Positions 1 to 8,042 of a DNA stretch of 64,000 nucleotides are shown here, one piece after another. The notes beneath the pieces were generated by a model. That model was not told where the DNA came from and did not search any database. It saw nothing but the letters and a program-made list of their open reading frames with translations. Within the stretch, counting starts at the first letter, position 1; every line of letters starts with the position of its first letter. Position numbers and translations under genes: made by a program. This DNA is from CAYNHF01 sp964397045 (GTDB lineage: Bacteria > Actinomycetota > Acidimicrobiia > Spongiisociales > UBA5794), in contig CAYNHF010000011.1 in NCBI GenBank assembly GCA_964397045.1, positions 66,358-130,357 on the forward strand, in the 5' to 3' direction.

Positions 1-1
1 C

Positions 2-592
2 ATGCTCGACCTCAAGGGCCGAAGCAGAATTGCGCCCATCCTCGATCCCATAGCGGTGTGGCTCTCGAAAGCACACCTGACGCCGACCATGGTGACGCTG
101 TCTGGCCTCGCGGTCACGATCGCAGGCGCCGTGCTGATTGCTTACGAGTGGTGGGCGGCCGGAGCCATTGTGGCTGCCTTCGGGTCGTTGCTCGATGCGC
201 TCGACGGCCCGCTGGCGCGCTACCAGGGGAAGGCGGATACGAGGGGCGCCTTTATCGATACCATGGCGGACCGCTTTGGGGAGGTCGCGCTGTGGGCTGC
301 GCTGGCATTCAGCCTGCGCGACGACGCCACAGCACTGCTGCTATGCCTCCTGGCGCTCGCCTTCTCGCTATTGACCCCGTATGTGCGTGCCAAAGCAGAG
401 AGTTGGGGCGCAGAAGGCAGGGGTGGCTGGATGGGTCGCGCCGAACGCATGATTCTGATGTTGCTGGGGGTTGGTCTTGCGGGCTTCGGCCTCGACGAAG
501 TGATGCTGCCGATGCTCTGGATCTTCGTCGTTCTCACCGGGTTCACCGTTGCCCAACGGACCAGGCGGACCTGGCAGCAACTCGACGCGTGA
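2..592 (+). CDS. pgsA: CDP-alcohol phosphatidyltransferase, likely phosphatidylinositol phosphate synthase
   Basis: Integral membrane enzyme that transfers a phosphatidyl group from CDP-diacylglycerol to a polar alcohol. In Actinomycetota with this context the acceptor is usually inositol 1-phosphate, giving the lipid precursor of mannosides. The CDP-alcohol phosphotransferase signature is complete: DALDGPLAR followed by GAFIDTMAD, which supplies the four metal-binding aspartates (D-x2-D-G-x2-A-R ... G-x3-D-x3-D). Several hydrophobic helices follow. The ATG lies one base inside the window, so a slightly longer start outside cannot be excluded, although the N-terminus (MLDLKGRSRIAPILDPIAVW) looks complete. 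It overlaps the next gene by GTGA. Family assignment is firm; substrate is inferred from patA and pimA downstream. Confidence 0.88.
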   Translation: MLDLKGRSRIAPILDPIAVWLSKAHLTPTMVTLSGLAVTIAGAVLIAYEWWAAGAIVAAFGSLLDALDGPLARYQGKADTRGAFIDTMADRFGEVALWAALAFSLRDDATALLLCLLALAFSLLTPYVRAKAESWGAEGRGGWMGRAERMILMLLGVGLAGFGLDEVMLPMLWIFVVLTGFTVAQRTRRTWQQLDA

Positions 593-1473
593 GCGACCGC
601 GCCGCATACATCCTCTATCGCGCCCTTTCCTTCGGATTCGGCTTGCTTCCTGAACCGCTGATGCGTCGCACCGGCGAAGGGCTGGGTTGGATGCTGTCGT
701 ACGTCGCGGGGGGACGCCGCGAACTGGTGCAACGACACCTCGAGCGGGTGGTCGGCCCGGTACCCGACCTCGAGTATCGATCTCGCCTGGCGTTCGCCAG
801 TTACGGGCGCTACTGGGCCGAGGTGTTCTGGATGCGACCGCAGCGCAGAGCAACCGTCGTCGCACACGGGTCGGTCGAGGGGGCTCATCATGCCTACGCG
901 GGGTTGGACGCGGGCAATGGAGTCATTCTCGCCTTGCCCCACCTCGGAAACTGGGAGGCGGCGGGAGCCAAAGCAGACGCCATTGGCCTGCGGGTGCTCG
1001 CCGCTGCCGAGGCACTCTCGAATCAGCTGATCCTGGATTGGTTCAAGGACGTCAGGGCCGCCTGTGGAATCGACGTGGTGATCGTGGGCAAGGGTTCGAG
1101 CGTTACCACCGACCTGATGAGACGGCTGCGAGACAACGGCGTCGTGGCGCTCGTCGCCGATCGTGACCTCTCCGGAAAAGGGGTCGAGGTTGAGTTCTTC
1201 GGCGAGAAGACGACGATGCCGGCAGGATCCGTCGCCCTGGCAGACCGCACGGGGGCCGTGTTGCTTCCGGTTGGCTGCTATTTCGCTGGGGGCAGGGGTC
1301 ACAAATTCGTCATCGAAGCACCGGTGGAGATTCCCGACTTGCCGGACCGCTCTGATCGTATTGCCGTCGGCACGCAGGCGCTCGCTAGGCGCCTCGAATC
1401 CATCATCCGGCTGGCTCCGGAGCAGTGGCACCTCTTTCAACCCAATTGGCCTTCGGATCGGGAGCCGCAATGA
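589..1473 (+). CDS. patA: Phosphatidylinositol mannoside acyltransferase (LpxL/HtrB-like)
   Basis: Lysophospholipid acyltransferase-superfamily protein of 294 residues. It is expected to acylate the mannose of phosphatidylinositol mannosides at the inner face of the membrane. The HX4E catalytic motif is visible as HLGNWE, and the protein lies between the PI synthase-like gene and the PimA-like mannosyltransferase, the classic actinobacterial order. The start is a GTG whose last bases overlap the pgsA stop (GTGA), and the stop overlaps the pimA ATG (ATGA), so the three genes look translationally coupled. The fold family is also used for lipid A late acyltransferases; the pgsA/pimA context makes the PIM role much more likely here. 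Confidence 0.85.
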   Translation: MSDRAAYILYRALSFGFGLLPEPLMRRTGEGLGWMLSYVAGGRRELVQRHLERVVGPVPDLEYRSRLAFASYGRYWAEVFWMRPQRRATVVAHGSVEGAHHAYAGLDAGNGVILALPHLGNWEAAGAKADAIGLRVLAAAEALSNQLILDWFKDVRAACGIDVVIVGKGSSVTTDLMRRLRDNGVVALVADRDLSGKGVEVEFFGEKTTMPAGSVALADRTGAVLLPVGCYFAGGRGHKFVIEAPVEIPDLPDRSDRIAVGTQALARRLESIIRLAPEQWHLFQPNWPSDREPQ

Positions 1474-2537
1474 GAGTTGCGATCGTCTGTCCGTACGACC
1501 TCGGTGCATTCGGTGGTGTCCAGGATCAGTGCTTCAAACTCGCGGCCTGGCTCGAGGAGGCCGGTCACCGGGCCCTCGTCATCGGCCCGGGAGACGCACC
1601 GCAGGGAGCAGTTTCGCTTGGTCGCGTGCGGGTCGTGTCTGCGAACGGCGCGGCAGCTCCGATCTCGTTGCGCCGCAGGGTCGGAGTCGACCTCGAGGCA
1701 GCAGTGGCAGATGCCGACGTGGTGCATGTGCACGAACCGCTGATGCCCGCCGTTTCGGTCGCGGCGATTCGGCTCGAGGGTTTCCCTCTGGTGGGCACGT
1801 TCCATGCCGACCCATCACGAACGATTCGACGGATCTACCGGATGGGGGCGCTCCCGTTGCGCCGCAGGCTCGGTGGGCTCGATGTGGCGACTGCGGTGAG
1901 CCCGGTCGCGGCTCAAGCGATCGCGGGTTTGGTCAGCGCCAGGATCGTGCCGAACGGGCTCGACACCAGCAGCTTCGATGGCGGTCCGAAACGGCCGCTG
2001 TCCGTTGGTTTTGTCGGCCGCGACGATCCACGCAAGGGTCTCGATGTGTTGTTGGCTGCTTGGCCGGAGGTGTTGGCAGCCATCCCGGAAGCGACATTGC
2101 GGGTCGTGTCTGCGGGGATCCGCGAATCTATTTCCGGGGTTGAGTTCATGGGGGCCGTCGATGAGACCACGAAACGAGCAGTGCTCGCCGAGACGCGTGT
2201 GATGTGTGCCCCCAACGTCTCGGGTGAGAGTTTCGGGATCATTCTGGTCGAGGCGATGGCGTCGCGGTGTGCCGTCGTGGCGTCTGCTCTGCCGGCGTTT
2301 GTCAACGTGCTGGGAGATACGGGTGTGCTGGTCAAGCCGGGGGACGCAGCGGGACTCGCAGGGGCGCTCATTCGCCTGCTGAGGGATCCAGATGGTGCTG
2401 AGCGCATGGCGGCCTCCAGCTTTCAGCGAGCGCAACGGTATGACCGCGACTCTGTGTTGGCCGGCTATCTCGACGCATATCGCGATGCGATTGCTGCTCA
2501 CGAGCTGAGGGTGTCCGGGGTGGAATCCGGCGGATGA
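1470..2537 (+). CDS. pimA: GT4 mannosyltransferase, PimA-like
   Basis: Family GT4 (GT-B fold) glycosyltransferase of 355 residues that should transfer the first mannose from GDP-mannose to phosphatidylinositol on the cytoplasmic face of the membrane. The N-terminus MRVAIVCPYDLGAFGGVQ carries the Gly-rich donor/acceptor loop (GGVQ), GTFHADPSR is typical of PimA proteins, and the EX7E motif appears as ESFGIILVE near residue 250. The start ATG overlaps the upstream stop (ATGA) and ends the three-gene PIM operon. The specific donor and acceptor are inferred from neighbours; the GT4 assignment is read directly. Confidence 0.85.
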   Translation: MRVAIVCPYDLGAFGGVQDQCFKLAAWLEEAGHRALVIGPGDAPQGAVSLGRVRVVSANGAAAPISLRRRVGVDLEAAVADADVVHVHEPLMPAVSVAAIRLEGFPLVGTFHADPSRTIRRIYRMGALPLRRRLGGLDVATAVSPVAAQAIAGLVSARIVPNGLDTSSFDGGPKRPLSVGFVGRDDPRKGLDVLLAAWPEVLAAIPEATLRVVSAGIRESISGVEFMGAVDETTKRAVLAETRVMCAPNVSGESFGIILVEAMASRCAVVASALPAFVNVLGDTGVLVKPGDAAGLAGALIRLLRDPDGAERMAASSFQRAQRYDRDSVLAGYLDAYRDAIAAHELRVSGVESGG

Positions 2538-2622
2538 GCGAGCGGGGTCGGATTCGTCACCCTGCCCGGTACACTCATAAGTATCCCTGCGGTTGCAGGA
2601 TCAATGGAGCACAGGAGCTGAC

Positions 2623-3510
2623 ATGTCTTCCAAGGAGCACGGCACTGATCGCGTCAAGCGTGGCCTGGCTGAGATGCTGAAGGGCGGCGTCATCATGGAC
2701 GTTGTCAACGCAGAGCAGGCGAAGATCGCCGAAGCTGCCGGCGCTGTGTCCGTGATGGCGCTCGAGAGGGTTCCTGCCGACATCCGGGCCACCGGCGGTG
2801 TGGCGAGAATGGCGGACCCGAACAAGGTTGAGCAGATCATCAATGCAGTATCGATTCCGGTGATGGCGAAATCTCGGATCGGGCACTTCGTCGAAGCCCA
2901 GGTGCTCGAATCGCTTGGCGTCGACTACATCGATGAGTCGGAGGTGCTAACTCCGGTCGACGACCACCACATCGACAAGTGGGCCTTCACCGTACCCTTC
3001 GTGTGCGGTGCTCGAGATCTCGGTGAAGCGCTGCGCCGCATCGGCGAGGGTGCCGCCATGATTCGTACGAAGGGTGAACCCGGCACCGGCAACGTCGTAG
3101 AGGCAGTGCGTCACATGCGGCTGATGACGGGACAGATCCGGTGGCTGACGACCCTGACCGCGGACGAACTCATGTCGGCTGCCAAGGATCTCACGGCTCC
3201 GTACGATCTCGTGCGCGAAGTCGCCGAGACCGGAAAGCTGCCCGTCGTCAACTTTGCAGCAGGTGGGATCGCGACCCCATCAGATGCTGCTCTCATGATG
3301 CAGCTCGGCTGTGATGGGGTGTTCGTCGGCTCCGGCATCTTCAAGTCGGGAGATCCCGCGGACCGAGCGCGAGCCATCGTGGAGGCGACGACCTTTTACC
3401 AGGATCCCGAGAAGGTGGCGAAGGTGTCGCGGAATCTCGGCGAGCCGATGGTCGGTATCAATATCGACACTTTGGCACCGGAGGATCGCATGCAAGACCG
3501 GGGGCTCTGA
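2623..3510 (+). CDS. pdxS: Pyridoxal 5'-phosphate synthase lyase subunit
   Basis: PdxS/SnzP (295 residues) makes pyridoxal 5'-phosphate from ribose 5-phosphate, glyceraldehyde 3-phosphate and ammonia delivered by PdxT, in a 12+12 cytosolic complex. Diagnostic stretches are GGVIMDV (Asp26), MALERVPADIRATGGVARM and VMAKSRIGH, whose Lys83 matches the family's Schiff-base lysine. The ATG was chosen over a GTG 30 bases upstream because AGGAG (2613-2617) lies at good distance. A TACACT hexamer at 2570-2575 could be a -10 element, with no convincing -35. pdxT follows after three bases. Confidence 0.96.
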   Translation: MSSKEHGTDRVKRGLAEMLKGGVIMDVVNAEQAKIAEAAGAVSVMALERVPADIRATGGVARMADPNKVEQIINAVSIPVMAKSRIGHFVEAQVLESLGVDYIDESEVLTPVDDHHIDKWAFTVPFVCGARDLGEALRRIGEGAAMIRTKGEPGTGNVVEAVRHMRLMTGQIRWLTTLTADELMSAAKDLTAPYDLVREVAETGKLPVVNFAAGGIATPSDAALMMQLGCDGVFVGSGIFKSGDPADRARAIVEATTFYQDPEKVAKVSRNLGEPMVGINIDTLAPEDRMQDRGL

Positions 3511-3513
3511 CCG

Positions 3514-4098
3514 GTGCGCGTCGGAGTGCTCGCGCTGCAGGGTGACTTCCGGGAGCATATCGAGGTTCTGACGCGACTCGGGGCGGAGGCCACCGAGGTA
3601 CGCACGGCCGCCGAACTCGACGAGGTCGATGCGCTTGTCATTCCGGGAGGAGAGTCGACGACGATCGGCAGACTCGCCCGCATCTATGGACTTATCGAAC
3701 CGCTGCGGGCGCGGATCAACGCCGGTCTGCCCACGCTCGGTACGTGCGCAGGGATGATCTTCCTGGCTGCGGCCGTTACCGAAGGCGACCAGCCGCAACT
3801 CGGCGTGCTCGACGTCGTGGTTGAACGCAACGCCTTTGGAAGGCAGGTGGATTCGTTCGAAGCCGACCTGCCGGTCGCCGGCTACGAGGATCCGGTCCAC
3901 GCGGTCTTCATTCGAGCTCCGTGGATCCGCAAGACGGGTAGTGATGTCACGGTGCTCACGACCGTTGCGGACCCGCGCGACGGATCGTCCAGGCCGGTGT
4001 TCGTGCAGCAAGACCAGATCCTGGCCACTTCGTTTCATCCCGAACTCACCTCCGAGTGGCGGATTCACCAGATGTTGATCGATAGCGTGAAGGGCTGA
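3514..4098 (+). CDS. pdxT: Pyridoxal 5'-phosphate synthase glutaminase subunit
   Basis: Class I glutamine amidotransferase of 194 residues that hydrolyses glutamine and channels ammonia to PdxS. The nucleophile Cys78 sits in LGTCAGM, the catalytic His-Glu pair is in FHPELTSE, and the oxyanion region is PGGESTT. It starts with GTG three bases after the pdxS stop, so the two subunits are produced from one mRNA. Length and motif order are normal for the family. In mycobacteria a thioesterase gene lies between pdxS and pdxT; here it is absent. Confidence 0.95.
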   Translation: MRVGVLALQGDFREHIEVLTRLGAEATEVRTAAELDEVDALVIPGGESTTIGRLARIYGLIEPLRARINAGLPTLGTCAGMIFLAAAVTEGDQPQLGVLDVVVERNAFGRQVDSFEADLPVAGYEDPVHAVFIRAPWIRKTGSDVTVLTTVADPRDGSSRPVFVQQDQILATSFHPELTSEWRIHQMLIDSVKG

Positions 4099-4101
4099 GC
4101 C

Positions 4102-4839
4102 ATGGCCGGACATTCCAAGTGGGCAAACATCAAGCACCGCAAGGGGAGACAGGACGCGGCACGCGGCAAGCTGTTTGCGAAGCTGATCCGTGCGATCGAG
4201 TCGGCGGCTCGCACCGGCGGAGGGGACATCCAGGCCAACCCGACCCTGGCGACTGCAGTTCAGAAGGCGAAAGACGCCTCCGTCCCAAAGGACAATATCG
4301 AGCGCGCCATTGCGAGGGGAACCGGTGATCTGGAGGGGGTCACATACGAGGAGGCCTGGTATGAGGGCTACGGACCGGGCGGCGTGGCGCTGTACGTCCA
4401 CATCCTGACCGACAACCGCAACCGGGCTGCATCCGACGTCCGTTCGGCATTCAGCAAGAACGGGGGAAGCCTCGGCGAGCCGGGTTCGGTCGGCTACCTC
4501 TTCGAGCAGAAGGGGTATCTGCTCGTGGTTGGTGGCGAAGATGAAGTATTGATGGCTGCACTCGAAGGCGGAGCTGAGGATGTGCGGGCTGCCGAAGGTC
4601 AGTGGGAGGTCATCTCACAGCCCGGCGATGTGATGCAGGTCCGTGCGGCACTCGAGGCCGAGGACATCGAGGTGGTGCAGAGTGAGGTCACTCAGATGCC
4701 GACGACGACAGTGGTGCTCGATGCCACCAAGGCGCGGTCCATCCTGCGACTGCTCGATGCGCTGGAAGACCTCGACGACGTCCAGGACGTCTATGCCAAT
4801 TTCGATATTCCGGACGAAGTCCTCGCGGAGGTCGGCTGA
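4102..4839 (+). CDS. yebC: YebC/PmpR family protein
   Basis: YebC-family protein of 245 residues with the characteristic start MAGHSKWANIKHRKGRQD. Family members have been described as DNA-binding regulators and, more recently, as factors that relieve ribosome stalling at proline-rich stretches; which applies here cannot be read from sequence. The C-terminal region is acidic and of normal length. It begins three bases after pdxT and precedes the Holliday-junction genes, the usual actinobacterial neighbourhood, which has often led to its description as linked to ruvC. Confidence 0.93.
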   Translation: MAGHSKWANIKHRKGRQDAARGKLFAKLIRAIESAARTGGGDIQANPTLATAVQKAKDASVPKDNIERAIARGTGDLEGVTYEEAWYEGYGPGGVALYVHILTDNRNRAASDVRSAFSKNGGSLGEPGSVGYLFEQKGYLLVVGGEDEVLMAALEGGAEDVRAAEGQWEVISQPGDVMQVRAALEAEDIEVVQSEVTQMPTTTVVLDATKARSILRLLDALEDLDDVQDVYANFDIPDEVLAEVG

Positions 4840-4896
4840 GGCCGCTGCCGGGATGCTTCGCATGCCGCATCCACCCGTCTAGTGTCAGGGGAACAC

Positions 4897-5394
4897 ATGT
4901 TCGTTCTTGGCATAGATCCGGGTCTCACCACGACCGGGTACGGAGTCGTCGAGGCGTCTGCCGCGGCGCAGACGGCGGTTGCGGCCGGCGTCATCCGGAC
5001 TGATCCGAAGCGTTCCGTTGCCGGTCGGCTGCTGGAGCTCCGCCGGGACCTGAAGGGCCTGATCGACGAGTACGAACCGGCAGAAGCGGCCATCGAAGAA
5101 GTGTTCGTCAACAAGAATCTGCACACTGCGATGTCGGTGGCGCGCGCCTCGGGGGTAGCGTTGGTGACGCTGGCCGAGGCCGGGCTGGAGGTGGCCGAGT
5201 ACACCCCGTCCGCGGTCAAGATGGCCCTGTGCGGCTACGGCAACGCGGACAAAGAGCAGGTCCAGAAGGTGGTGGCGATGCGCCTGCAACTCCCAGGAAT
5301 CGCGACTCCGGCAGACGCTTCAGATGCGCTGGCAATAGCGCTGTGTCACGTGCAGACGATTCCCATGCGGCGTGCCGTGGAGCAAGTCACATGA
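4897..5394 (+). CDS. ruvC: Holliday junction endodeoxyribonuclease RuvC
   Basis: Dimeric, metal-dependent resolvase that cleaves Holliday junctions branch-migrated by RuvAB. All four carboxylates are visible: Asp7 (GIDPG), Glu67/68 (AIEEVFVNKN), Asp140 and Asp143 (ADASDALAIALCH). With the ATG at 4897 the protein is 165 residues, close to the usual length, and AGGGG lies about six bases upstream. A GTG at 4882 would add five residues (MSGEH) and has poorer support. The stop overlaps the ruvA ATG (ATGA). Confidence 0.95.
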   Translation: MFVLGIDPGLTTTGYGVVEASAAAQTAVAAGVIRTDPKRSVAGRLLELRRDLKGLIDEYEPAEAAIEEVFVNKNLHTAMSVARASGVALVTLAEAGLEVAEYTPSAVKMALCGYGNADKEQVQKVVAMRLQLPGIATPADASDALAIALCHVQTIPMRRAVEQVT

Positions 5395-5972
5395 TCGGGA
5401 GGCTGCGCGGTGTCCTCGCCGCCAAACAGCCGGATGGGATCATCCTGGACGTGGCAGGAGTGGGCTACGAAGTGGCGGTGACGCCTGCGGCGCTGGCTGC
5501 TTTGCCCGGGGTCGGGGAGGAGGCGGTGGTGCACACCCACCTCTACGTGCGGGAAGATCAGCTGGCACTGTTCGGCTTTGCGAGCGAAGACGGCAAAGCG
5601 TTGTTCCGTCTGCTGCTCGGGGTTTCCGGGATCGGACCCAAGGTGGCGCTTGCCATTCTGGGAACGCTGACGCCGGACGAGTTGCGCCAGGCGGTGGCTG
5701 CGGACGACATCAACGCTCTCACCGCGGTTCCAGGAATCGGCAAGCGCAGCGCACAGAAGCTCATGCTCGAGCTGCGGCCCAAGCTGGACGTGGCGGAGCT
5801 GCCGTCTGTGTCGGCGGGGACTTCGAGTGCAGACGTTCGCGAGGCACTGGAGAGTCTTGGCTATCAGCCGGCCGAGATTCGCGACGCAATGCGCGAATTG
5901 CCTCCCGACCTGGCCGTCGAAGAGCTGCTTCGGCTCTCGCTTCAGGAACTCGGCAAGCAGGGACGCGCGTGA
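5391..5972 (+). CDS. ruvA: Holliday junction branch migration protein RuvA
   Basis: RuvA (193 residues) forms tetramers that bind the four-way junction and load RuvB hexamers. The N-terminal OB-fold (MIGRLRGVLAAKQPDGIILD), two helix-hairpin-helix motifs (GVSGIGPKVALAIL and AVPGIGKRSAQKLMLEL) and the C-terminal domain III that contacts RuvB (ADVREALESLGYQPAEI) are all present in order. It overlaps ruvC by ATGA and ruvB by GTGA, so the three subunits of the resolvasome should be coupled. Confidence 0.95.
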   Translation: MIGRLRGVLAAKQPDGIILDVAGVGYEVAVTPAALAALPGVGEEAVVHTHLYVREDQLALFGFASEDGKALFRLLLGVSGIGPKVALAILGTLTPDELRQAVAADDINALTAVPGIGKRSAQKLMLELRPKLDVAELPSVSAGTSSADVREALESLGYQPAEIRDAMRELPPDLAVEELLRLSLQELGKQGRA

Positions 5973-6997
5973 GAGAAGAAGGCCTGCTCACCACCGAGTC
6001 AACGCCCGCAGATGTGACGTACGACGCCGGCCTGCGACCCCGCGAGATGGATCAGTTCATCGGTCAGCCGGCGCTCAAGGAGCGGTTGCTGATTCTCATC
6101 GAGGCAGCACGGAGCCGCTCCGAGTCGGTCGATCACGTACTGTTTTCCGGCCCCCCCGGTCTCGGCAAGACTTCCTTGGCCGGCATCGTCGCCAACGCGA
6201 TGGAGGCCAGCTTTCGTCCCACGTCCGGTCCCGCATTGGAACGGCCGGGCGACCTCGCCGCGGTGCTCACCAACCTCGAGGTGGGCGACGTGTTGTTCAT
6301 CGACGAGATCCACCGGCTTCCCCGCCAGGTGGAAGAAGTGCTGTACCCCGCCATGGAGGACTTCCAGCTCGACATCGTCGTGGGTAAAGGCCCCGCAGCC
6401 CGGTCGATCCGTCTCGACCTGCCACCCTTCACACTCATCGGGGCCACGACGCGAGTTGGCAGGGTCGCACCGCCGCTGCGCGATCGGTTCGGCTACGTTG
6501 CGCGGCTCGACTACTACGACGTCGAAGAGTTGGCCGCGGTCGTCACTCGTTCGGCGGACATCCTCGAGGTTGAGGTGACCCCGACCGGGGCTTCAGGGAT
6601 CGCCACGCGGAGCCGGGGAACTCCTCGCATCGCCAACCGGCTGCTGCGGCGGGTGCGGGACTACGCCGCGGTGAGAGCAGACGGCATCGTCGATGAACAG
6701 ACCGCCGCCATCGCGCTCGCCGTGTTCGAGGTAGACGACATGGGTCTCGACAAGGTCGACCGCTACATCTTGCGCAGCATCGTCGACAAATTCGGCGGGG
6801 GTCCGGTCGGGTTATCGACCCTGGCGATCGCCGTCGGTGAGGATCCAGAGACCGTCGAAGATGCCTACGAGCCGTATCTCCTGCAGCAGGGCCTGCTCAA
6901 GCGAACTCCGCGAGGCAGGGTGGCTACCCCACATGCGTATGCGCACCTCGGGGTGGAGCCACCCGAGCCTGGAGACGGCCAGGGAACCTTGATCTGA
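5969..6997 (+). CDS. ruvB: Holliday junction DNA helicase RuvB
   Basis: AAA+ motor (342 residues) that drives branch migration at RuvA-bound junctions. Walker A is GPPGLGKTS (residues 61-69), Walker B is FIDEIHRL (DEIH at 112-115), sensor 1 is GATTRVG, and the arginine-finger region is PLRDRFG. The C-terminal winged helix ends with LLKRTPRGR. The GTG start at 5969 forms a GTGA overlap with the ruvA stop, following the local pattern; there is open frame upstream of it, but this lies inside ruvA. Confidence 0.96.
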   Translation: MREEGLLTTESTPADVTYDAGLRPREMDQFIGQPALKERLLILIEAARSRSESVDHVLFSGPPGLGKTSLAGIVANAMEASFRPTSGPALERPGDLAAVLTNLEVGDVLFIDEIHRLPRQVEEVLYPAMEDFQLDIVVGKGPAARSIRLDLPPFTLIGATTRVGRVAPPLRDRFGYVARLDYYDVEELAAVVTRSADILEVEVTPTGASGIATRSRGTPRIANRLLRRVRDYAAVRADGIVDEQTAAIALAVFEVDDMGLDKVDRYILRSIVDKFGGGPVGLSTLAIAVGEDPETVEDAYEPYLLQQGLLKRTPRGRVATPHAYAHLGVEPPEPGDGQGTLI

Positions 6998-7016
6998 ACG
7001 CGTCGCGGCTTACGCT
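6989..7016 (+). promoter_or_regulatory. Predicted promoter of queA-tgt (leaderless)
   Basis: TTGATC (6989-6994), a 16-base spacer and TACGCT (7011-7016). Transcription would begin about seven bases further, at or next to the queA start codon, which has no Shine-Dalgarno. Both points suggest a leaderless mRNA. Read from sequence only. Confidence 0.5.
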
Positions 7017-7022
7017 GCTGTG

Positions 7023-8042
7023 ATGTTGATCGATGACTTCGACTACGAACTGCCGGATGATGCCATCGCGCAGTCGGCACGCGAACCGCGAGACGCGGCG
7101 CGACTGCTGCGGGTGAGGGGGCGCGAGGACTTCGTGTTTTCTGACCTCGGCAGCATCCTCGAACCAGGCGATCTGCTGGTGGTGAACCGGACTCGGGTGC
7201 GGGCGGCGCGGTTGCGGGGCCGGAAGATCGGGTCGGGTGGGGCGGTTGAAGCTCTCTTGCTACGCCGAATCGACACCACGCGCTGGGAAGCCATGGTGCG
7301 TCCAGCAAGGCGGCTGCGTGCCGGCTCCAGCCTCACGTTCAGCGAGGCAACGGCGGTGGTGGAATCAGATCCAGTCGGAGGGGTGGTCGTCCTGGAGCTG
7401 ACGACGCCCGGCGGGGATGTCGAAGCACTGTTGGCGCGGGTCGGCGAGGTGCCGCTGCCCCCGTACTTCCACGGCTCTCTCCCAACGCCCGACCGTTACC
7501 AGACGGTGTTCGCCAGGACGGTCGGGAGTGCTGCAGCCCCAACCGCGGCGCTGCACTTCACTTCCGCTCTGTGCGCCGATCTCGAAGGCAGCGGAGTCGG
7601 TTTCGCTGAGATCGACCTCGAGGTGGGGCTGGACACGTTCCGCCCAATGCAAGGGGACGCAGTCACTGATCACGTGATCCACCGCGAGCGGTTCAAGCTG
7701 CCTGCGATCACTGCCGACCGGATCAGAGATGCCAGGCGCCGCGGCGGTCGTGTGATCGCGGTCGGCACTACCTCGGTTCGAACGCTCGAGACCATGGCCT
7801 CCGGTGACGGCCTGGTGGATGCCGGGTCGGGTGAGAGCAGTCTGTTCATCACTCCCGGCTATCACGCCCGGGTCGTCGATGGCGTGATCACCAATTTCCA
7901 CGCTCCCCGCACCACGTTGATCGCTCTCGTCGCGGCCTTGATAGGTCCGGAGTGGAGGGACGTGTACCGGGCAGCCCTGGACCGCGGCTATCGATTCCTA
8001 TCGTTCGGCGATGCAATGGTGATCGAAGGGATTCGGGAATGA
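7023..8042 (+). CDS. queA: S-adenosylmethionine:tRNA ribosyltransferase-isomerase
   Basis: QueA transfers and isomerises the ribosyl group of S-adenosylmethionine onto 7-aminomethyl-7-deazaguanine in tRNA, making epoxyqueuosine after Tgt has inserted the base. The 339-residue protein begins MLIDDFDYELPDDAIAQ and contains the typical segments LLVVNRTRVRAARLRG, TAALHFTS and VGTTSVRTLE followed by the TNFHAPRTTLIALVAAL region. ATG 7023 is preceded by an in-frame GTG at 7020; neither has a Shine-Dalgarno, consistent with the leaderless promoter proposed just upstream. The stop overlaps the tgt ATG. No queC/D/E genes are present in the window. Confidence 0.94.
   Translation: MLIDDFDYELPDDAIAQSAREPRDAARLLRVRGREDFVFSDLGSILEPGDLLVVNRTRVRAARLRGRKIGSGGAVEALLLRRIDTTRWEAMVRPARRLRAGSSLTFSEATAVVESDPVGGVVVLELTTPGGDVEALLARVGEVPLPPYFHGSLPTPDRYQTVFARTVGSAAAPTAALHFTSALCADLEGSGVGFAEIDLEVGLDTFRPMQGDAVTDHVIHRERFKLPAITADRIRDARRRGGRVIAVGTTSVRTLETMASGDGLVDAGSGESSLFITPGYHARVVDGVITNFHAPRTTLIALVAALIGPEWRDVYRAALDRGYRFLSFGDAMVIEGIRE

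Noticed and set aside
220..1509. Long open frames on the minus strand opposite pgsA, rel, pheT and others
   Set aside because: They are antisense shadows caused by high G+C third positions; their translations lack domains and the sense strand holds well-conserved genes.
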